Of a stretch of 64,000 nucleotides of DNA, positions 43,738-53,867 are shown in pieces. Position numbers and translations under genes: made by a program. The notes below the pieces were generated by a model that worked only from the letters and a program-made list of their open reading frames with translations, ran no database searches and was not told where the DNA came from. Positions within the stretch are counted from its first letter, which is position 1, and every line of letters starts with the position of its first letter. Origin of the DNA: Streptomyces liliifuscus (GTDB lineage: Bacteria > Actinomycetota > Actinomycetes > Streptomycetales > Streptomycetaceae); the NCBI RefSeq assembly GCF_016598615.1, contig NZ_CP066831.1:1116001-1180000 (forward strand). The letters are read 5' to 3'.

Positions 43738-45054
43738 ATGAGTACCGTGGCCGCTCAGCCGGTGCCCAACACCGTCGATCCGAAAACCGCGCGAAAAGTC
43801 ACCCTCGCCGGGTGCGTGGGCATCTTCGCCGAGCTCTACGACAACGGAATCTTCGGCTTCATGGCGGGCACCCTGGCCGTCGTGTTCTTCCCGAACGCGG
43901 ACAACGCGACCGCCGTCCAGTTCGTCTTCCTCGGCTACGCCGTCTCGTTCTTCTTCCGCCCGCTCGGCGCGATCATCTGCGGCCACCTCGGCGACCGCAT
44001 GGGCCGTCAGCGGTTGCTCGTCTTCGTCATCATGCTGATCAGCGTCGCGACCGCGGCCATCGGCATCCTGCCGACGTACGCGAGCATCGGCATCGCGGCC
44101 CCCGCCCTGCTGATCCTGCTGCGGGTCGCACAGGGCTTCTCGGTCGGCGGCGAGGCCTCCGGCGCCATGAGCTTCCTCGCCGAACACGCCCCCGAGGGCA
44201 AGCGCGGCCTCTACACGAGTTACGCCCAGATCGCCTCGTTCCTCTCGCTGCTCACCGGCACGCTGATCGCCGCAGCCATGACCAGTGGCCTCGGCCAGGA
44301 CCGTATGGAGTCGTGGGGCTGGCGCATCCCGTTCCTGCTCGCCGTGCCGCTCGGCATCACCGGCATCTACATCCGCAAGCGGATCAGCGACACACCCAAC
44401 TTCAACCGCCTCAAGGAAGAGGGCGGCCTGTCCAAGAACCCGCTCAAGGAGGCCTTCTCCTCCGCGGAGCACCGCCGGGCGATGCTGCTCGCCCTGTTCA
44501 TCCCGCTCATGAACGGCTCCGGCTACTACGTCCTGTTCAGCTACATGCCGACCTTCATGAACACCGAGCTCAACTTCAGCAAGGTGCAGGGCCTGCTCGT
44601 CACCGCGACCAGTCTGGTGGCCATCTCGATCGCCATCCCGTACATGGGCAGCCTCTCCGACCGCATCGGCCGCAAGAAGGTCCTCGCGGGCGCCGCTGTC
44701 GCCATGGCCGTCGCCGGCGTTCCCTGTTATCTGCTCATCGGCACCGGCAGTGTCCCGCTCGCCATCCTCGGCGCCTGCATCATGGCGGTCATCTTCGCCG
44801 GTCACACCGGTGTCATCCACGTCCTGCTCGTCGAGCTCTTCCCCACCCGGGTGCGCTACTCCGCCTACGGGCTCGGCTACAACGTCTCGGCCGCCCTCTT
44901 CGGCGGTACCGCTCCCCTGCTGATGACCTACCTCATCGACAAGACGGGCAACGTCAACATGCCCGCGTTCTACGCGGTCGTCACCGCACTCGGCACGCTC
45001 ATCGCCGTGTCCCGGGTCAAGGACAGGGCACACCTGCCGCTGCGCGACGCGTAG
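43738..45054 (+). CDS. MFS transporter, metabolite:H+ symporter (MHS) family
   Basis: 438 residues, twelve membrane segments. MHS features: YDNGIFGFMAGTLAVVFFPN in segment 1, ICGHLGDRMGRQRLLVFVIM in loop 2-3, RVAQGFSVGGEASGAMSFLA in segment 4, LPLAVPLGITGIYIRKRISD-like LLAVPLGITGIYIRKRIS after segment 6, and SLSDRIGRKKVLAGA in loop 8-9. Family members import organic acids and zwitterions such as citrate, shikimate, proline or betaines. It is the presumed carrier for the substrate opened by the lactamase subunits encoded immediately upstream. Confidence 0.9.
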   Translation: MSTVAAQPVPNTVDPKTARKVTLAGCVGIFAELYDNGIFGFMAGTLAVVFFPNADNATAVQFVFLGYAVSFFFRPLGAIICGHLGDRMGRQRLLVFVIMLISVATAAIGILPTYASIGIAAPALLILLRVAQGFSVGGEASGAMSFLAEHAPEGKRGLYTSYAQIASFLSLLTGTLIAAAMTSGLGQDRMESWGWRIPFLLAVPLGITGIYIRKRISDTPNFNRLKEEGGLSKNPLKEAFSSAEHRRAMLLALFIPLMNGSGYYVLFSYMPTFMNTELNFSKVQGLLVTATSLVAISIAIPYMGSLSDRIGRKKVLAGAAVAMAVAGVPCYLLIGTGSVPLAILGACIMAVIFAGHTGVIHVLLVELFPTRVRYSAYGLGYNVSAALFGGTAPLLMTYLIDKTGNVNMPAFYAVVTALGTLIAVSRVKDRAHLPLRDA

Positions 45055-45128
45055 CCCGGCCGATCGCCTCAACCCCCCACCCTCAATCACCCCCCACCTC
45101 TCTCCAGGATCTCTAGGAGTGCATCCAC

Positions 45129-45872
45129 ATGCCCTTTTCCGACTACAACACCGCCCTGGTGACAGGAGCCTCGACCGGAATCGGAGCGGTGGTCGTCGAG
45201 CGGCTGGCCAAGCAGGGGCTCGAAGTCCACGCCGTCGCCCGTAACGCCGAGCGGCTCGACGACCTCGCCCGGCGTACGGGCTGCACCCCGCACGCCGTCG
45301 ACATCACCGACACCGCCGCCCTCACCGAGATGCTGCGGGGCATCGAGGTCGACGTCCTGGTCAACAACGCCGGGGTCTCCCGCACCGGGAACATCCTCTC
45401 CGCCGACGAGTTCGCCGTGGACGAGCAGATCGCGGTCAACCTCCAGGCCGTACTGCACCTCGTACGCCTGGTCATGCCCGGGATGGTCGAGCGCGATCTC
45501 GGGCACATCGTCAACATCAGTTCGATCGCCGGCGTCTACAACTTCGGTGGGAACACCGTCTACCACGCCACCAAGGCGGCCGTGCACACCCTCTCCCGGC
45601 AGTTGCGCGTCGACGGTTACGGCCGCCGGATCCGCGTGACCGAGATCTGCCCCGGCCGGGTGGAGACGGAGATCTTCGGACGGCTTCTCGGCGACATGGA
45701 GGAGGCCCAGAAGCAGTTCTACGACGGCTACGAGTCGCTCAAGCCGGAGGACATCGCGGACGCCATCGAGTTCGCCGTCGACTCGCCGCGCCATGTGAAC
45801 ATCGGCCACATCGAGATCCTGCCGACGTTCCAGGTGCCAGGTGGCCTGAACTTCGAGAGGCGGACCGACTGA
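45129..45872 (+). CDS. Short-chain dehydrogenase (YdfG-like) of the lactam cluster
   Basis: 247 residues. Classical SDR: LVTGASTGIGAVVVERLAKQ at the N-terminus, AVARNAERLDDLARR (Arg after beta-2, favouring NADP), NNAGVSRTG, NISSIAGVYNFGG and catalytic YHATKAAVHTLSRQ; PGRVETEIFGRLLG near the C-terminus. The nearest well-known relatives oxidise 3-hydroxy acids such as serine or 3-hydroxyisobutyrate. It lies between the transporter and aminotransferase genes, 1 bp before the latter, so it acts in the same pathway, probably on a hydroxyl group of the substrate or product. Confidence 0.88.
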   Translation: MPFSDYNTALVTGASTGIGAVVVERLAKQGLEVHAVARNAERLDDLARRTGCTPHAVDITDTAALTEMLRGIEVDVLVNNAGVSRTGNILSADEFAVDEQIAVNLQAVLHLVRLVMPGMVERDLGHIVNISSIAGVYNFGGNTVYHATKAAVHTLSRQLRVDGYGRRIRVTEICPGRVETEIFGRLLGDMEEAQKQFYDGYESLKPEDIADAIEFAVDSPRHVNIGHIEILPTFQVPGGLNFERRTD

Positions 45873-45873
45873 C

Positions 45874-47118
<1,245 letters not shown>

Positions 47119-47156
47119 AGACCTGCCCGCCCCTCCTGAAGACCCGAAGGAGCGTC

Positions 47157-47831
47157 ATGATCCGCGTCAACACGAAGTTCGACCGGCCCGACCCGGACCT
47201 GGTCGAGCAGCTGAGCAAGTACTCCGCCGCCACGATCCACGAGGCACAGGGCCGCCTGGGCGCCCTCGACTCGACCATCAAGCCGGTCGACCCCGCGATG
47301 TCGCTGTGCGGCCCCGCGTTCACCGTGCGCTGCGCTCCCCGCGACAACATCATGCTCCAGGTCGCCATCGCCCATGCGCAGCCCGGTGATGTCATCGTCG
47401 TCTCGGCCGGCGAGTACGCCGAGGCGGGCTCCTTCGGCGACGTACTGGCCAACGCGTGTGTCGCCAAGGGCCTGGGCGGCCTCGTCACCGACACCGGCGT
47501 CCGGGACACCCGGGAACTCCGCGAACTCGGCTTCCCCGTCTTCTCGTACAGCGTGTGCATGAAGGGCACCGTCAAGGAGACCGTGGGGCCGATGGCCGAA
47601 CCGGTGCTGATCGGCGGCGAGATCGTCCATCCCGGCGACGTCGTGCACGCCGACGCCGACGGTGTGGTGGTGGTACGGCGCGACGACGTGACGGACGTCG
47701 TGCGCAAGTCGCAGGAACGGGTCGAGGCGGAGGACGCCTACATCGCGGCCTACCGCTCCGGAAAGAGCGTCATCGAGGTCAGCAACCTCGCCGCCGTACT
47801 CGAGGCGAAGGGACTCGTCATCGACGCGTAG
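47157..47831 (+). CDS. RraA-like aldolase (4-hydroxy-4-methyl-2-oxoglutarate / carboxy-hydroxy-oxoadipate aldolase type)
   Basis: 224 residues from ATG 47157, preceded by GAAGGAG. RraA-like fold with ATIHEAQGRLGALDSTIKPV, GDVIVVSAGEYAEAGSFGDV and the catalytic stretch GLGGLVTDTGVRDTRELREL containing the Arg-Asp pair of pyruvate aldolases; VHPGDVVHADADGVVVVRRD follows. Such class II enzymes split 4-hydroxy-2-oxo diacids into pyruvate and a second oxo acid, and often decarboxylate oxaloacetate. As last gene after the aminotransferase it would cleave a 4-hydroxy-2-oxoglutarate-type product. Use as an RNase E inhibitor is unlikely in this context. Confidence 0.88.
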   Translation: MIRVNTKFDRPDPDLVEQLSKYSAATIHEAQGRLGALDSTIKPVDPAMSLCGPAFTVRCAPRDNIMLQVAIAHAQPGDVIVVSAGEYAEAGSFGDVLANACVAKGLGGLVTDTGVRDTRELRELGFPVFSYSVCMKGTVKETVGPMAEPVLIGGEIVHPGDVVHADADGVVVVRRDDVTDVVRKSQERVEAEDAYIAAYRSGKSVIEVSNLAAVLEAKGLVIDA

Positions 47832-47838
47832 CCGCAGG

Positions 47839-47864
47839 AGTACTCTGGGGTTACCGAGAGTATT
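47839..47864 (+). terminator. Terminator of the PxpABC-aldolase operon
   Basis: AGTACTCT (47839-47846) pairs with AGAGTATT (47857-47864), including one G-T pair, around a 10-nt loop. It lies 8 bp after the aldolase stop and runs into TTTC. Confidence 0.55.
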
Positions 47865-47951
47865 TCGCGCACCGGCCTTCATGCTCGTGTCGTTTTCGGC
47901 GATTGACTACGCCGGTGCCGGTTCCGACCGCTCCGGAGCAGGGTTCGCGAC

Positions 47952-48443
47952 ATGAATGCGACCGTTTCGTACGAGCCGACACTCGAAGACCCGCCGCCTC
48001 CTCCTCCGTCTCCGCGCATGTCGCTGGCTCCCAGCGGTTCCGCGCCGGCTCTGCTGGACGGCGCCTGGTGGCCCCGCACCCGCGACCTCGGGACGGAACT
48101 TCCCTCACTGACCGCCGCGCTCGATTCGCTGTGGGGGCGGATCACCAGGGTCACGGTGAATCCCGGACACTGGCCGACCGTCCCACGCAGGGTGCCCGTC
48201 GCGGGGCATGTCGTGAAGGTGGGTTCGTTCATGGCCCAGCAGGACCCGCACCAGATGTTGCTGCTCTCCTACCGGGTGGGCCGCTGGGACCTGCTGGTGA
48301 TCCCTCCGCAGACGGATCCCGTCTCGGCCGCCTGGCTGATGGAAGCCGCGAGCGACCCACTGCGCACCTCGACAGCGAGCGAACTGATGGCGGAGGCGGC
48401 GCGCCTGGGCACAGCGACGCGGCCTCCGGCGAAGGAGGTGTGA
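47952..48443 (+). CDS. DUF5994-like protein
   Basis: 163 residues. A Pro-rich start (EDPPPPPPSPR) is followed by the conserved core LLDGAWWPRTRDLGTELPSL, WGRITRVTVNPGHWPTVPRR and RWDLLVIPPQTDPVSAAWLM, typical of the actinobacterial DUF5994 family. No enzymatic motif, signal peptide or membrane segment is seen. Members often stand beside general stress genes; a PRC-barrel gene lies downstream here. Function unknown. Confidence 0.75.
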   Translation: MNATVSYEPTLEDPPPPPPSPRMSLAPSGSAPALLDGAWWPRTRDLGTELPSLTAALDSLWGRITRVTVNPGHWPTVPRRVPVAGHVVKVGSFMAQQDPHQMLLLSYRVGRWDLLVIPPQTDPVSAAWLMEAASDPLRTSTASELMAEAARLGTATRPPAKEV

Positions 48444-48448
48444 CGGCC

Positions 48449-48703
48449 ATGGAGACCTTCGTGACCGTAGTGGTGATCCTGGCGATGGTGGCTCTGGGCG
48501 CGTTCCTGATCCACCGGCTCAACAACCAGCACGACGAGCGCATCGCGGCGTTCCGCTTCAGCCGCTCCCTGCCGGCCGCGCGGGGACCCGCGCCATCGGC
48601 CCCGGAGCGGCGTGCTGGTCGCGCCACGACCAGCGGCACGAGTGATCGCCGGGGCCGTGGGCGACTCCGTTCCTGGTCGTGGGCTCGCACACAAGGGAAG
48701 TGA
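48449..48703 (+). CDS. Small single-pass membrane protein
   Basis: 84 residues from ATG 48449, 10 bp after AAGGAGG. One membrane segment, FVTVVVILAMVALGAFLIHR, sits at the N-terminus, followed by a strongly basic cytoplasmic tail rich in Arg, Ser and Gly. It starts 5 bp after the DUF5994-like stop and is probably co-expressed. No family recognised. Confidence 0.55.
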   Translation: METFVTVVVILAMVALGAFLIHRLNNQHDERIAAFRFSRSLPAARGPAPSAPERRAGRATTSGTSDRRGRGRLRSWSWARTQGK

Positions 48704-48709
48704 GTCATC

Positions 48710-48772
48710 GTGCTCCGCGTCCAACTCCTGGCGGACACCAGCGGTGAGCCGGTGGGCCTGATCGTGCCCTGA
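48710..48772 (+). CDS. Possible 20-residue ORF
   Basis: GTG 48710 follows AAGGGAAG and reads VLRVQLLADTSGEPVGLIVP before TGA. It may be the truncated start of a lost gene or chance. The space 48773-49003 up to the PRC-barrel gene holds an AT-rich TAGTAAAATT at about 48932-48941, which could be part of a promoter, and nothing else recognised. Confidence 0.2.
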   Translation: MLRVQLLADTSGEPVGLIVP

Positions 48773-49003
48773 CCGTCGCAGCGCCCCACGGCCCAGGACT
48801 CCGGCCGCCGCACCACGGACAACAGGCCGGGGTCTTCCCATGCCGTGTGCCTCCCGGACACCCGCACCCGCTGGCCCTCAGGGGCTCGGGGTACCGCGCG
48901 CGGCTCTCGTGAATGTCCGACCAGCACGGACCGTAGTAAAATTGTCGCGGTTGGTGCACGCTCACGTACAACCGGCAAGCGCCTCGCTCAGAGGGGAAGC
49001 GGC

Positions 49004-49360
49004 ATGATCCAGGCAGCCGACATCCGAGAATGGCGCAACCAGGACGTCGTCGATCCGAAGGGACACAGGATCGGCGTGCTCGAAGCCGTCTACGTGGACA
49101 CCGCCACCGACGAACCGGCCGTGGCCACCGTCCGGACCGGACTGCCCACCCGGCAGCGTCTGGTCTTCGTCCCCCTCGACGAGACGACCCTCGGGCCGGG
49201 CTATCTCAAGGTCTCGTACGCCAAGAGCCTGGTGAAGAAGGCTCCTTCGATCGGCACGGACGACATTCTGCCCGCCGAGCAGGAGGAAGAGATCTTCCAC
49301 TACTACGGCATCGCCTACCAGCCGGGGGCCAACGGCGAACGGCAACTCGCGCGCCGTTGA
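49004..49360 (+). CDS. PRC-barrel domain protein
   Basis: 118 residues from ATG 49004, after GAGGGGAAG. The PRC-barrel fold shows in WRNQDVVDPKGHRIGVLEAV, RLVFVPLDETTLGPGYLKV and SYAKSLVKKAPSIGTDDILP, with a C-terminal acidic EQEEEIFHYYGIAYQPG. These small proteins are common stress-inducible proteins in Streptomyces. A substrate or RNA-binding role is not established. It is followed by a tiny membrane protein gene. Confidence 0.85.
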   Translation: MIQAADIREWRNQDVVDPKGHRIGVLEAVYVDTATDEPAVATVRTGLPTRQRLVFVPLDETTLGPGYLKVSYAKSLVKKAPSIGTDDILPAEQEEEIFHYYGIAYQPGANGERQLARR

Positions 49361-49446
49361 GAGTGCAGAGCGTCGAGACCGCGGTCCGCCGAGACGGCAG
49401 TCTGCTCGAAGAGACCCGAAGGGACTCGAAGGGAGGTGTGCGGGCG

Positions 49447-49617
49447 ATGGTGCTCTTCCTGCTGGTCGTCCTCGCCGCCGTAGTCCTGGGGATCATCGGC
49501 GTGGCAGCGGACGGCCTGGGCTACCTGCTGGTCATCGGCATCATGCTCCTGGCGACCGACGTGATCATTGCCGCCGTCGTCTGGTCCCGGCGTGCCAGGC
49601 GGCGTCCCGTTCGCTGA
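49447..49617 (+). CDS. Small hydrophobic membrane protein
   Basis: 56 residues from ATG 49447, 10 bp after GGGAGG. Two hydrophobic helices (VLFLLVVLAAVVLGIIGVAA and LLVIGIMLLATDVIIAAVVW) with a basic C-terminus SRRARRRPVR. Similar two-helix hydrophobic proteins accompany stress genes in actinomycetes. Function unknown. Confidence 0.6.
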   Translation: MVLFLLVVLAAVVLGIIGVAADGLGYLLVIGIMLLATDVIIAAVVWSRRARRRPVR

Positions 49618-49640
49618 CCCGACCGGGTCACTCGGCCCTG

Positions 49641-50723
49641 CTACTCGGTCAGCCCGGCCTTCTCGCAGGCGCGCCGGAGTTGCGGGGTGCAGATCTGGTC
49701 GACGGTGTACACGCCGCTCTTGACGAGTGTCTGCTCGATGCTGTCGACCGTCACCGCGCTCGGAGTGAGCAGGACGGACGGGATCCCCTCGGTGGTGGGA
49801 CTGTCGGTCGTCGTGGTGGCGACGTCTTCGAGTTCCTCGCCGCGCGCCAGGGCGACCGCCATGGTCGCGGCCGCGTCGGCCTCCGCCTCGAAGGGCTTGT
49901 ACACCGTCATGTACTGCTCGCCCGTGATGATGCGCCGCACCGCCTCGATGTCGGCGTCCTGACCGGTGATGGGAGGAGGCTTCCCGACACCGGCGCTCTT
50001 GAAGGCGGCGATGGCGCCCGCGGCGATGGAGTCGTTGGCCGCGAGGACGCCGTCGATCCGGTCGGGACCGAGGGCCGCGATGGCGGCGGACATGTTGGTG
50101 TGGGCGTTCTCCTTGCTCCAGCCCAGGGTGTCGTACGACCTGCCGATCGTCACCTTGCCTTTGATGACGGACAGGACGCCGCGTTTGTACCACGCCGCGT
50201 TGGGGCTGGTCGGATCGCCGTTCAGCATGACGATGTTCTCGCCCTTCCCCCTGTCGCGCATGGCCTTCAGGAGCGCCTCGCCCTGGAGCCTGCCGACCTG
50301 TGCGCCGTCGACGGTGACATAGCCCGAGATCGGGCCCTCGGCGAGCCGGTCGTAGGCGACGACCGGTACATCCGCCTTGCGCGCCTCCTGGATCGAGGAG
50401 CGGAGTGCCCTGGTGTCGGCGGCATCGAGGATCAGGACCTCGACCCCTTTTGTGATCATGGAAATCATCTGTTGCCGCTGCCGCGCCGCGTCGTTCTCCG
50501 CGTTGCCGTACTCCATGGTGCAGCGGGGGCACAGTTCCTTGAGGCGCTGCTCGACGAAGGGCTTGTCGGAATGCTCCCAGCGGGGCACCGCCCGGCTCGG
50601 GAGCAGCAGACCGACGGCGAAGGCGTCCTTGCCGGCCGCGTCGTCCCCTCCGCAGGAGGCCAGGGACATCGCCATGATCCCGGCGACGAGCGCCGCGACG
50701 AGATGCTTCGTACGGGTTCTCAT
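49641..50723 (-). CDS. Sugar-binding lipoprotein translationally coupled to a SpoIIE phosphatase
   Basis: 360 residues from ATG 50723. Signal peptide RTRTKHLVAALVAGIMAMS with lipobox LASC. Type I periplasmic-binding fold of the xylose/ribose kind: FAVGLLLPSRAVPRWEHSDK, ELCPRCTMEYGNAENDAARQ, VPVVAYDRLAEGPISGYVTV, ITGQDADIEAVRRIITGEQY. It ends VDQICTPQLRRACEKAGLTE. No permease or ATPase gene is adjacent on its strand. Its start overlaps the stop of the 903-residue phosphatase gene by ATGA, so it may sense a ligand for that protein or borrow the divergent transporter at 55 kb. The protein at 53868-54956 is a close paralogue. Confidence 0.9.
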   Translation of the reverse strand: MRTRTKHLVAALVAGIMAMSLASCGGDDAAGKDAFAVGLLLPSRAVPRWEHSDKPFVEQRLKELCPRCTMEYGNAENDAARQRQQMISMITKGVEVLILDAADTRALRSSIQEARKADVPVVAYDRLAEGPISGYVTVDGAQVGRLQGEALLKAMRDRGKGENIVMLNGDPTSPNAAWYKRGVLSVIKGKVTIGRSYDTLGWSKENAHTNMSAAIAALGPDRIDGVLAANDSIAAGAIAAFKSAGVGKPPPITGQDADIEAVRRIITGEQYMTVYKPFEAEADAAATMAVALARGEELEDVATTTTDSPTTEGIPSVLLTPSAVTVDSIEQTLVKSGVYTVDQICTPQLRRACEKAGLTE

Positions 50724-53431
50724 GGCGCGGCCCCTTGTTCCGTCCCGGGCTCCGGGTCCGCGGGAGTCGGCTCGCCCTGCGGGACCACGATCTCGCTCCA
50801 CACCTGCTTGCCGTCGGCCACCGGCATCGAACCGAAGGAGTCCGACATCGCCTCGACCAGGAGGAGGCCGCGACCGCCGGTCGACTCCCAGTCCACGCTC
50901 ACCGGCTTGGCGGGCGCGCGCGGCGAGGAGTCGGTCACACAGACCCGGAGCCGGTCCCCGCGGAGCATCAGATCGACGCGTACCGGGCCCTGGGTGTGCA
51001 CCAGGGCGTTGGTGACGAGTTCGGACACGACCAGCAGCACCGCGTCGGCCACGTCCTCGACCTTCCACTTGCGCAGCGTGCGCGCGGTGAACCGGCGGGC
51101 GTGCATGACGGCGTCGGGCAGCCGCCAGACCGCCCAACCGGCCCGGATCGGCCGGGACTTCATGCCGTCGTAGCGCAGCAGCAGGAGCGCCACGTCGTCC
51201 TCACGACGGTCGACACCGCCGAGCAGTTCGTCCGCCATCCGCCCCGGATCCACGGGATCGGCGGCGGCGAGGGCGCTGCGTGTGCGCCGCATGCCTTCGT
51301 CCAGGGGCAGGTCGGCCGCCTCGACCAGCCCGTCGGTGACCAGGGCGAGCACCGAGCCGGGGCTCAACGCGACGGCGGTCATGGGGAATTCGGCCTCCGC
51401 GAGGATGCCGAGCGGGAGCCCGCCCTCGACCTGCACCTCCTCGGTCCTGCCGTCGGGATGTCGGATCAGCGGTGCGAGGTGCCCGGCCCGGACGAAGAGG
51501 GTGTTGCCCTCCTCCAGGTCCAGTTCGGCGTAGCAGCAGGTGGCGAACAGATCGGTCTCCATGCCGACGAGGAGCCGGTTGGCGCGTGAGACCACCACGT
51601 CGGGCGGGTGGCCCTCGACCGCGTAGGCCCTGACCGCGGTCCGCATCTGGCCCATGATCGTCGCGGCTCCGGCGCTGTGTCCCTGTACGTCTCCGATGAC
51701 CAGCGCCACCCGGTCCTCGGACAGGGCGATGACGTCGTACCAGTCACCGCCCACCTGCAGCCCTCGCCGGGCGGGCAGATAGCGGGCGACGGCTGTCCCT
51801 CCGGGCAGCTGCGGGAGGCGCCGGGGCAGCAGACTGCGCTGCAGCATCGTCGCGAGTTCCTGCTCGGCGTCGTGCGCGTGCGCGCGGTTGAGGGCCTGTC
51901 CGACCAGTGCCGCGGTGGCGGTGAACAGGGAACGCTCCTCGGGGACGAAGTCGTGGGGCTCGTCCCAGCCGACCAGGCACACGCCCGCGACCCGGCCCTT
52001 GGCGGGAAGCGGCAGCACGGCCAGGCCTCCGGCGCCGACGCCCGCGAGCGCCGGTTCGAGGGCCGTGCCGGCGGACCACAGGTTCATCCGGCCGTCCCGC
52101 AGCGCCAGTTGAAGGGTGGGCAGGGCGCTGACCGGTGCGTCGGGCCACTCCGAACGCCACTCGGAACGCCATGTCTCGGGCCAGGCGTCGGGCTGGGGCG
52201 GGTCGAGCACGGTGACCATGAGCCGGTCGTCCCGCAGCTCGGCGAGTGCCACCCGGTCGGCGCCGAGCGGCTCGCGCAGGGCGGTGACCACGACCCGGCC
52301 GACGTCATGGACCGTTGTCGCGTCGTCGAGCGCGGCGGTCAGCCACTGGATCCTGGACACGTCGTCGGCGCTCTGCCGCAGCACCGAGGTCGCCGTCACC
52401 ACGCCCAGCACCTGCTCCGGACGGCCGTCGGTGCTCGCCACCACCCGGCAGGTCAGGCTCAGCCAGCGCATTCCACCGGTGGGACGGCGGACACGGAACT
52501 CCAGCTCCCGGCGGCCGAACGCCTCCGTGGACGGTTCCAGCACCGAGATCAGCGCGTGCATGTCCTCCGGGAGCGCGTGCGCGAGCAGGGTGTCCACCTT
52601 GCCGTCGAAGTCGTCCGGTGTGATGCCGACCAGTTCAAGAAGCGCCTCGTCCGCCTCGATCAGGCCGGTGTCCGGCATCAGCACGAACGAACCGACGCCC
52701 AGACTCCGCAGGGCGGGGCTCAGCAGCGCCGACGGGGCGGGGCGGTCGGCCTCGGTCCGGAGCAGTCCGGCGATCGCCTCGGCGTACCGCTCCAGGAAGC
52801 GCCGCTGCTCGGCCTCGAAGCCGACCGGGGACGCTCCCACGACGACGAGGCAGCCCAGCCGCCTGCCCTCGGTCCCGAGCGGCAGGGCGGCGAGCGGCGC
52901 CTCCGCCGGCGGCGCCTGAGCTTGCTGCTCCTGTGACTGCGGGGACTGCGGCTGCGGCGCTTGCGCCTGCTGTGTTTGTGCTTGCTGCGCCTGCGCCTGC
53001 GCCTGCGCCTGCGGCGACTGTGCCGTCGGCGGCGTCGGCCCGTCCTCGGAGATCCGGTCCCCGGAAAGCCTTCCCTCGGAAATCCAGCCTTCGGAGTCCC
53101 GGCCCCCCGAGCGGGGAGCGAGTTCCGCGAGGTCCAGCCACAGCGGCCGGTCGGTGCGGAAGGCGTGCGCCGCCGGTGAGTCGCCGGACAGGGGCAGTCG
53201 CTCCGGCGGCAGATACCGGGACGTGGCGCGTCCGGCCGTCTCCACCAGCCGGAGATCGCCGTTCCCGGCATCGTGCACATAGACCGCCGCCAACGCCACT
53301 CCGGCGAACGTCAGGGATCTGTCGCTCGCGGCGGCCTTCGGCAGAGGTGGCCGTGAACCGTTGTCGTCGGCGCCGGCCCGGGACTCCCGCGGCTCCGAGA
53401 CTCCGGCCAGGGCGCGGCCGTCATGATGCAT
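50720..53431 (-). CDS. GAF-PAS-GAF-SpoIIE phosphatase-HATPase regulator
   Basis: 903 residues. Order: a GAF-like domain (about 30-230) interrupted at about 135-180 by a Gln/Ala/Pro tract (AQAQAQAQQAQTQQAQAPQP); a PAS domain about 240-350 (FVLMPDTGLIEADEALLELV); GAF about 365-520; PP2C-type SpoIIE domain about 540-755 with VGGDWYDVIALSEDRVALVI, GDVQGHSAGAATIMGQMRTA and VTDGLVEAADLPLDEGM; and a C-terminal HATPase of anti-sigma type (ELVTNALVHTQGPVRVDLML, STGGRGLLLVEAMSD). It should dephosphorylate an anti-sigma-factor antagonist and bind its own sigma or partner. No membrane segment is visible. Coupling to a sugar-binding lipoprotein is unusual. Confidence 0.92.
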   Translation of the reverse strand: MHHDGRALAGVSEPRESRAGADDNGSRPPLPKAAASDRSLTFAGVALAAVYVHDAGNGDLRLVETAGRATSRYLPPERLPLSGDSPAAHAFRTDRPLWLDLAELAPRSGGRDSEGWISEGRLSGDRISEDGPTPPTAQSPQAQAQAQAQQAQTQQAQAPQPQSPQSQEQQAQAPPAEAPLAALPLGTEGRRLGCLVVVGASPVGFEAEQRRFLERYAEAIAGLLRTEADRPAPSALLSPALRSLGVGSFVLMPDTGLIEADEALLELVGITPDDFDGKVDTLLAHALPEDMHALISVLEPSTEAFGRRELEFRVRRPTGGMRWLSLTCRVVASTDGRPEQVLGVVTATSVLRQSADDVSRIQWLTAALDDATTVHDVGRVVVTALREPLGADRVALAELRDDRLMVTVLDPPQPDAWPETWRSEWRSEWPDAPVSALPTLQLALRDGRMNLWSAGTALEPALAGVGAGGLAVLPLPAKGRVAGVCLVGWDEPHDFVPEERSLFTATAALVGQALNRAHAHDAEQELATMLQRSLLPRRLPQLPGGTAVARYLPARRGLQVGGDWYDVIALSEDRVALVIGDVQGHSAGAATIMGQMRTAVRAYAVEGHPPDVVVSRANRLLVGMETDLFATCCYAELDLEEGNTLFVRAGHLAPLIRHPDGRTEEVQVEGGLPLGILAEAEFPMTAVALSPGSVLALVTDGLVEAADLPLDEGMRRTRSALAAADPVDPGRMADELLGGVDRREDDVALLLLRYDGMKSRPIRAGWAVWRLPDAVMHARRFTARTLRKWKVEDVADAVLLVVSELVTNALVHTQGPVRVDLMLRGDRLRVCVTDSSPRAPAKPVSVDWESTGGRGLLLVEAMSDSFGSMPVADGKQVWSEIVVPQGEPTPADPEPGTEQGAAP

Positions 53432-53867
53432 GTCCGCGACCTACCTCCGGTCCATGCGGCAGGTGCCGCCGGTTTGAGATCGGGCGCCCATCTACCAGAA
53501 TCGCATATCAGGGCTAACCCGACAGATCCAGACGATTGCCGTCAGTGGCAGACCCGTCCCAAAGGCACCCGCGACGGCTATGAGAGGCCGTCTCGGCGCC
53601 TCGGTACAGCCGCTCTCGCGCGGCGCCCTGCGCCCGTCGTCGAAGGCCGGAGCCGTACCTCTGCGGTCGACGGCCGGAGCCGGGCCGCTGCGTTCGCAGA
53701 TCACCACGGCCGGTGCCACAGTTGAGACGTGTTCGACTTGCCACGCCGATCACACGCCAGCCCTTGACGCCGCGACGCACCCGGATCCCCTGACCGTCTC
53801 AAGCCGGGCGCGGGCAACCGTGAGCGCCCCTCGTCACACGAGGTGAAGGACAAGGGAGGTCTTTCAC
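53432..53867. other. 436-bp divergent intergenic region with repeats and a dyad
   Basis: No supported gene. It holds two near-identical 16-mers, TCGAAGGCCGGAGCCG (53640-53655) and TCGACGGCCGGAGCCG (53667-53682), 27 bp apart. A short dyad CCTCGT-CAC-ACGAGG (53829-53843) lies just before the ribosome site AAGGGAGG of the binding-protein gene. Promoters for the phosphatase and transporter operons must lie here, but no clear -35/-10 pair was found. Confidence 0.5.

Noticed and set aside
42643..45090. An 815-codon minus-strand frame
   Set aside because: It lies antisense to the PxpC-like gene and the MHS transporter, both well supported; its sequence is Asp/Gly/Arg-rich low complexity typical of mirror frames in high-GC DNA.
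47157..47831. Calling the last gene of the lactam operon an RNase E regulator (RraA)
   Set aside because: The R-D catalytic pair and the catabolic neighbours fit the aldolase branch of this fold; RraA-type RNase control is a gammaproteobacterial role.
53580..53846. An 88-codon plus-strand frame before the third binding-protein gene
   Set aside because: No ribosome site, no conserved features, and it lies in the divergent promoter region with direct repeats.
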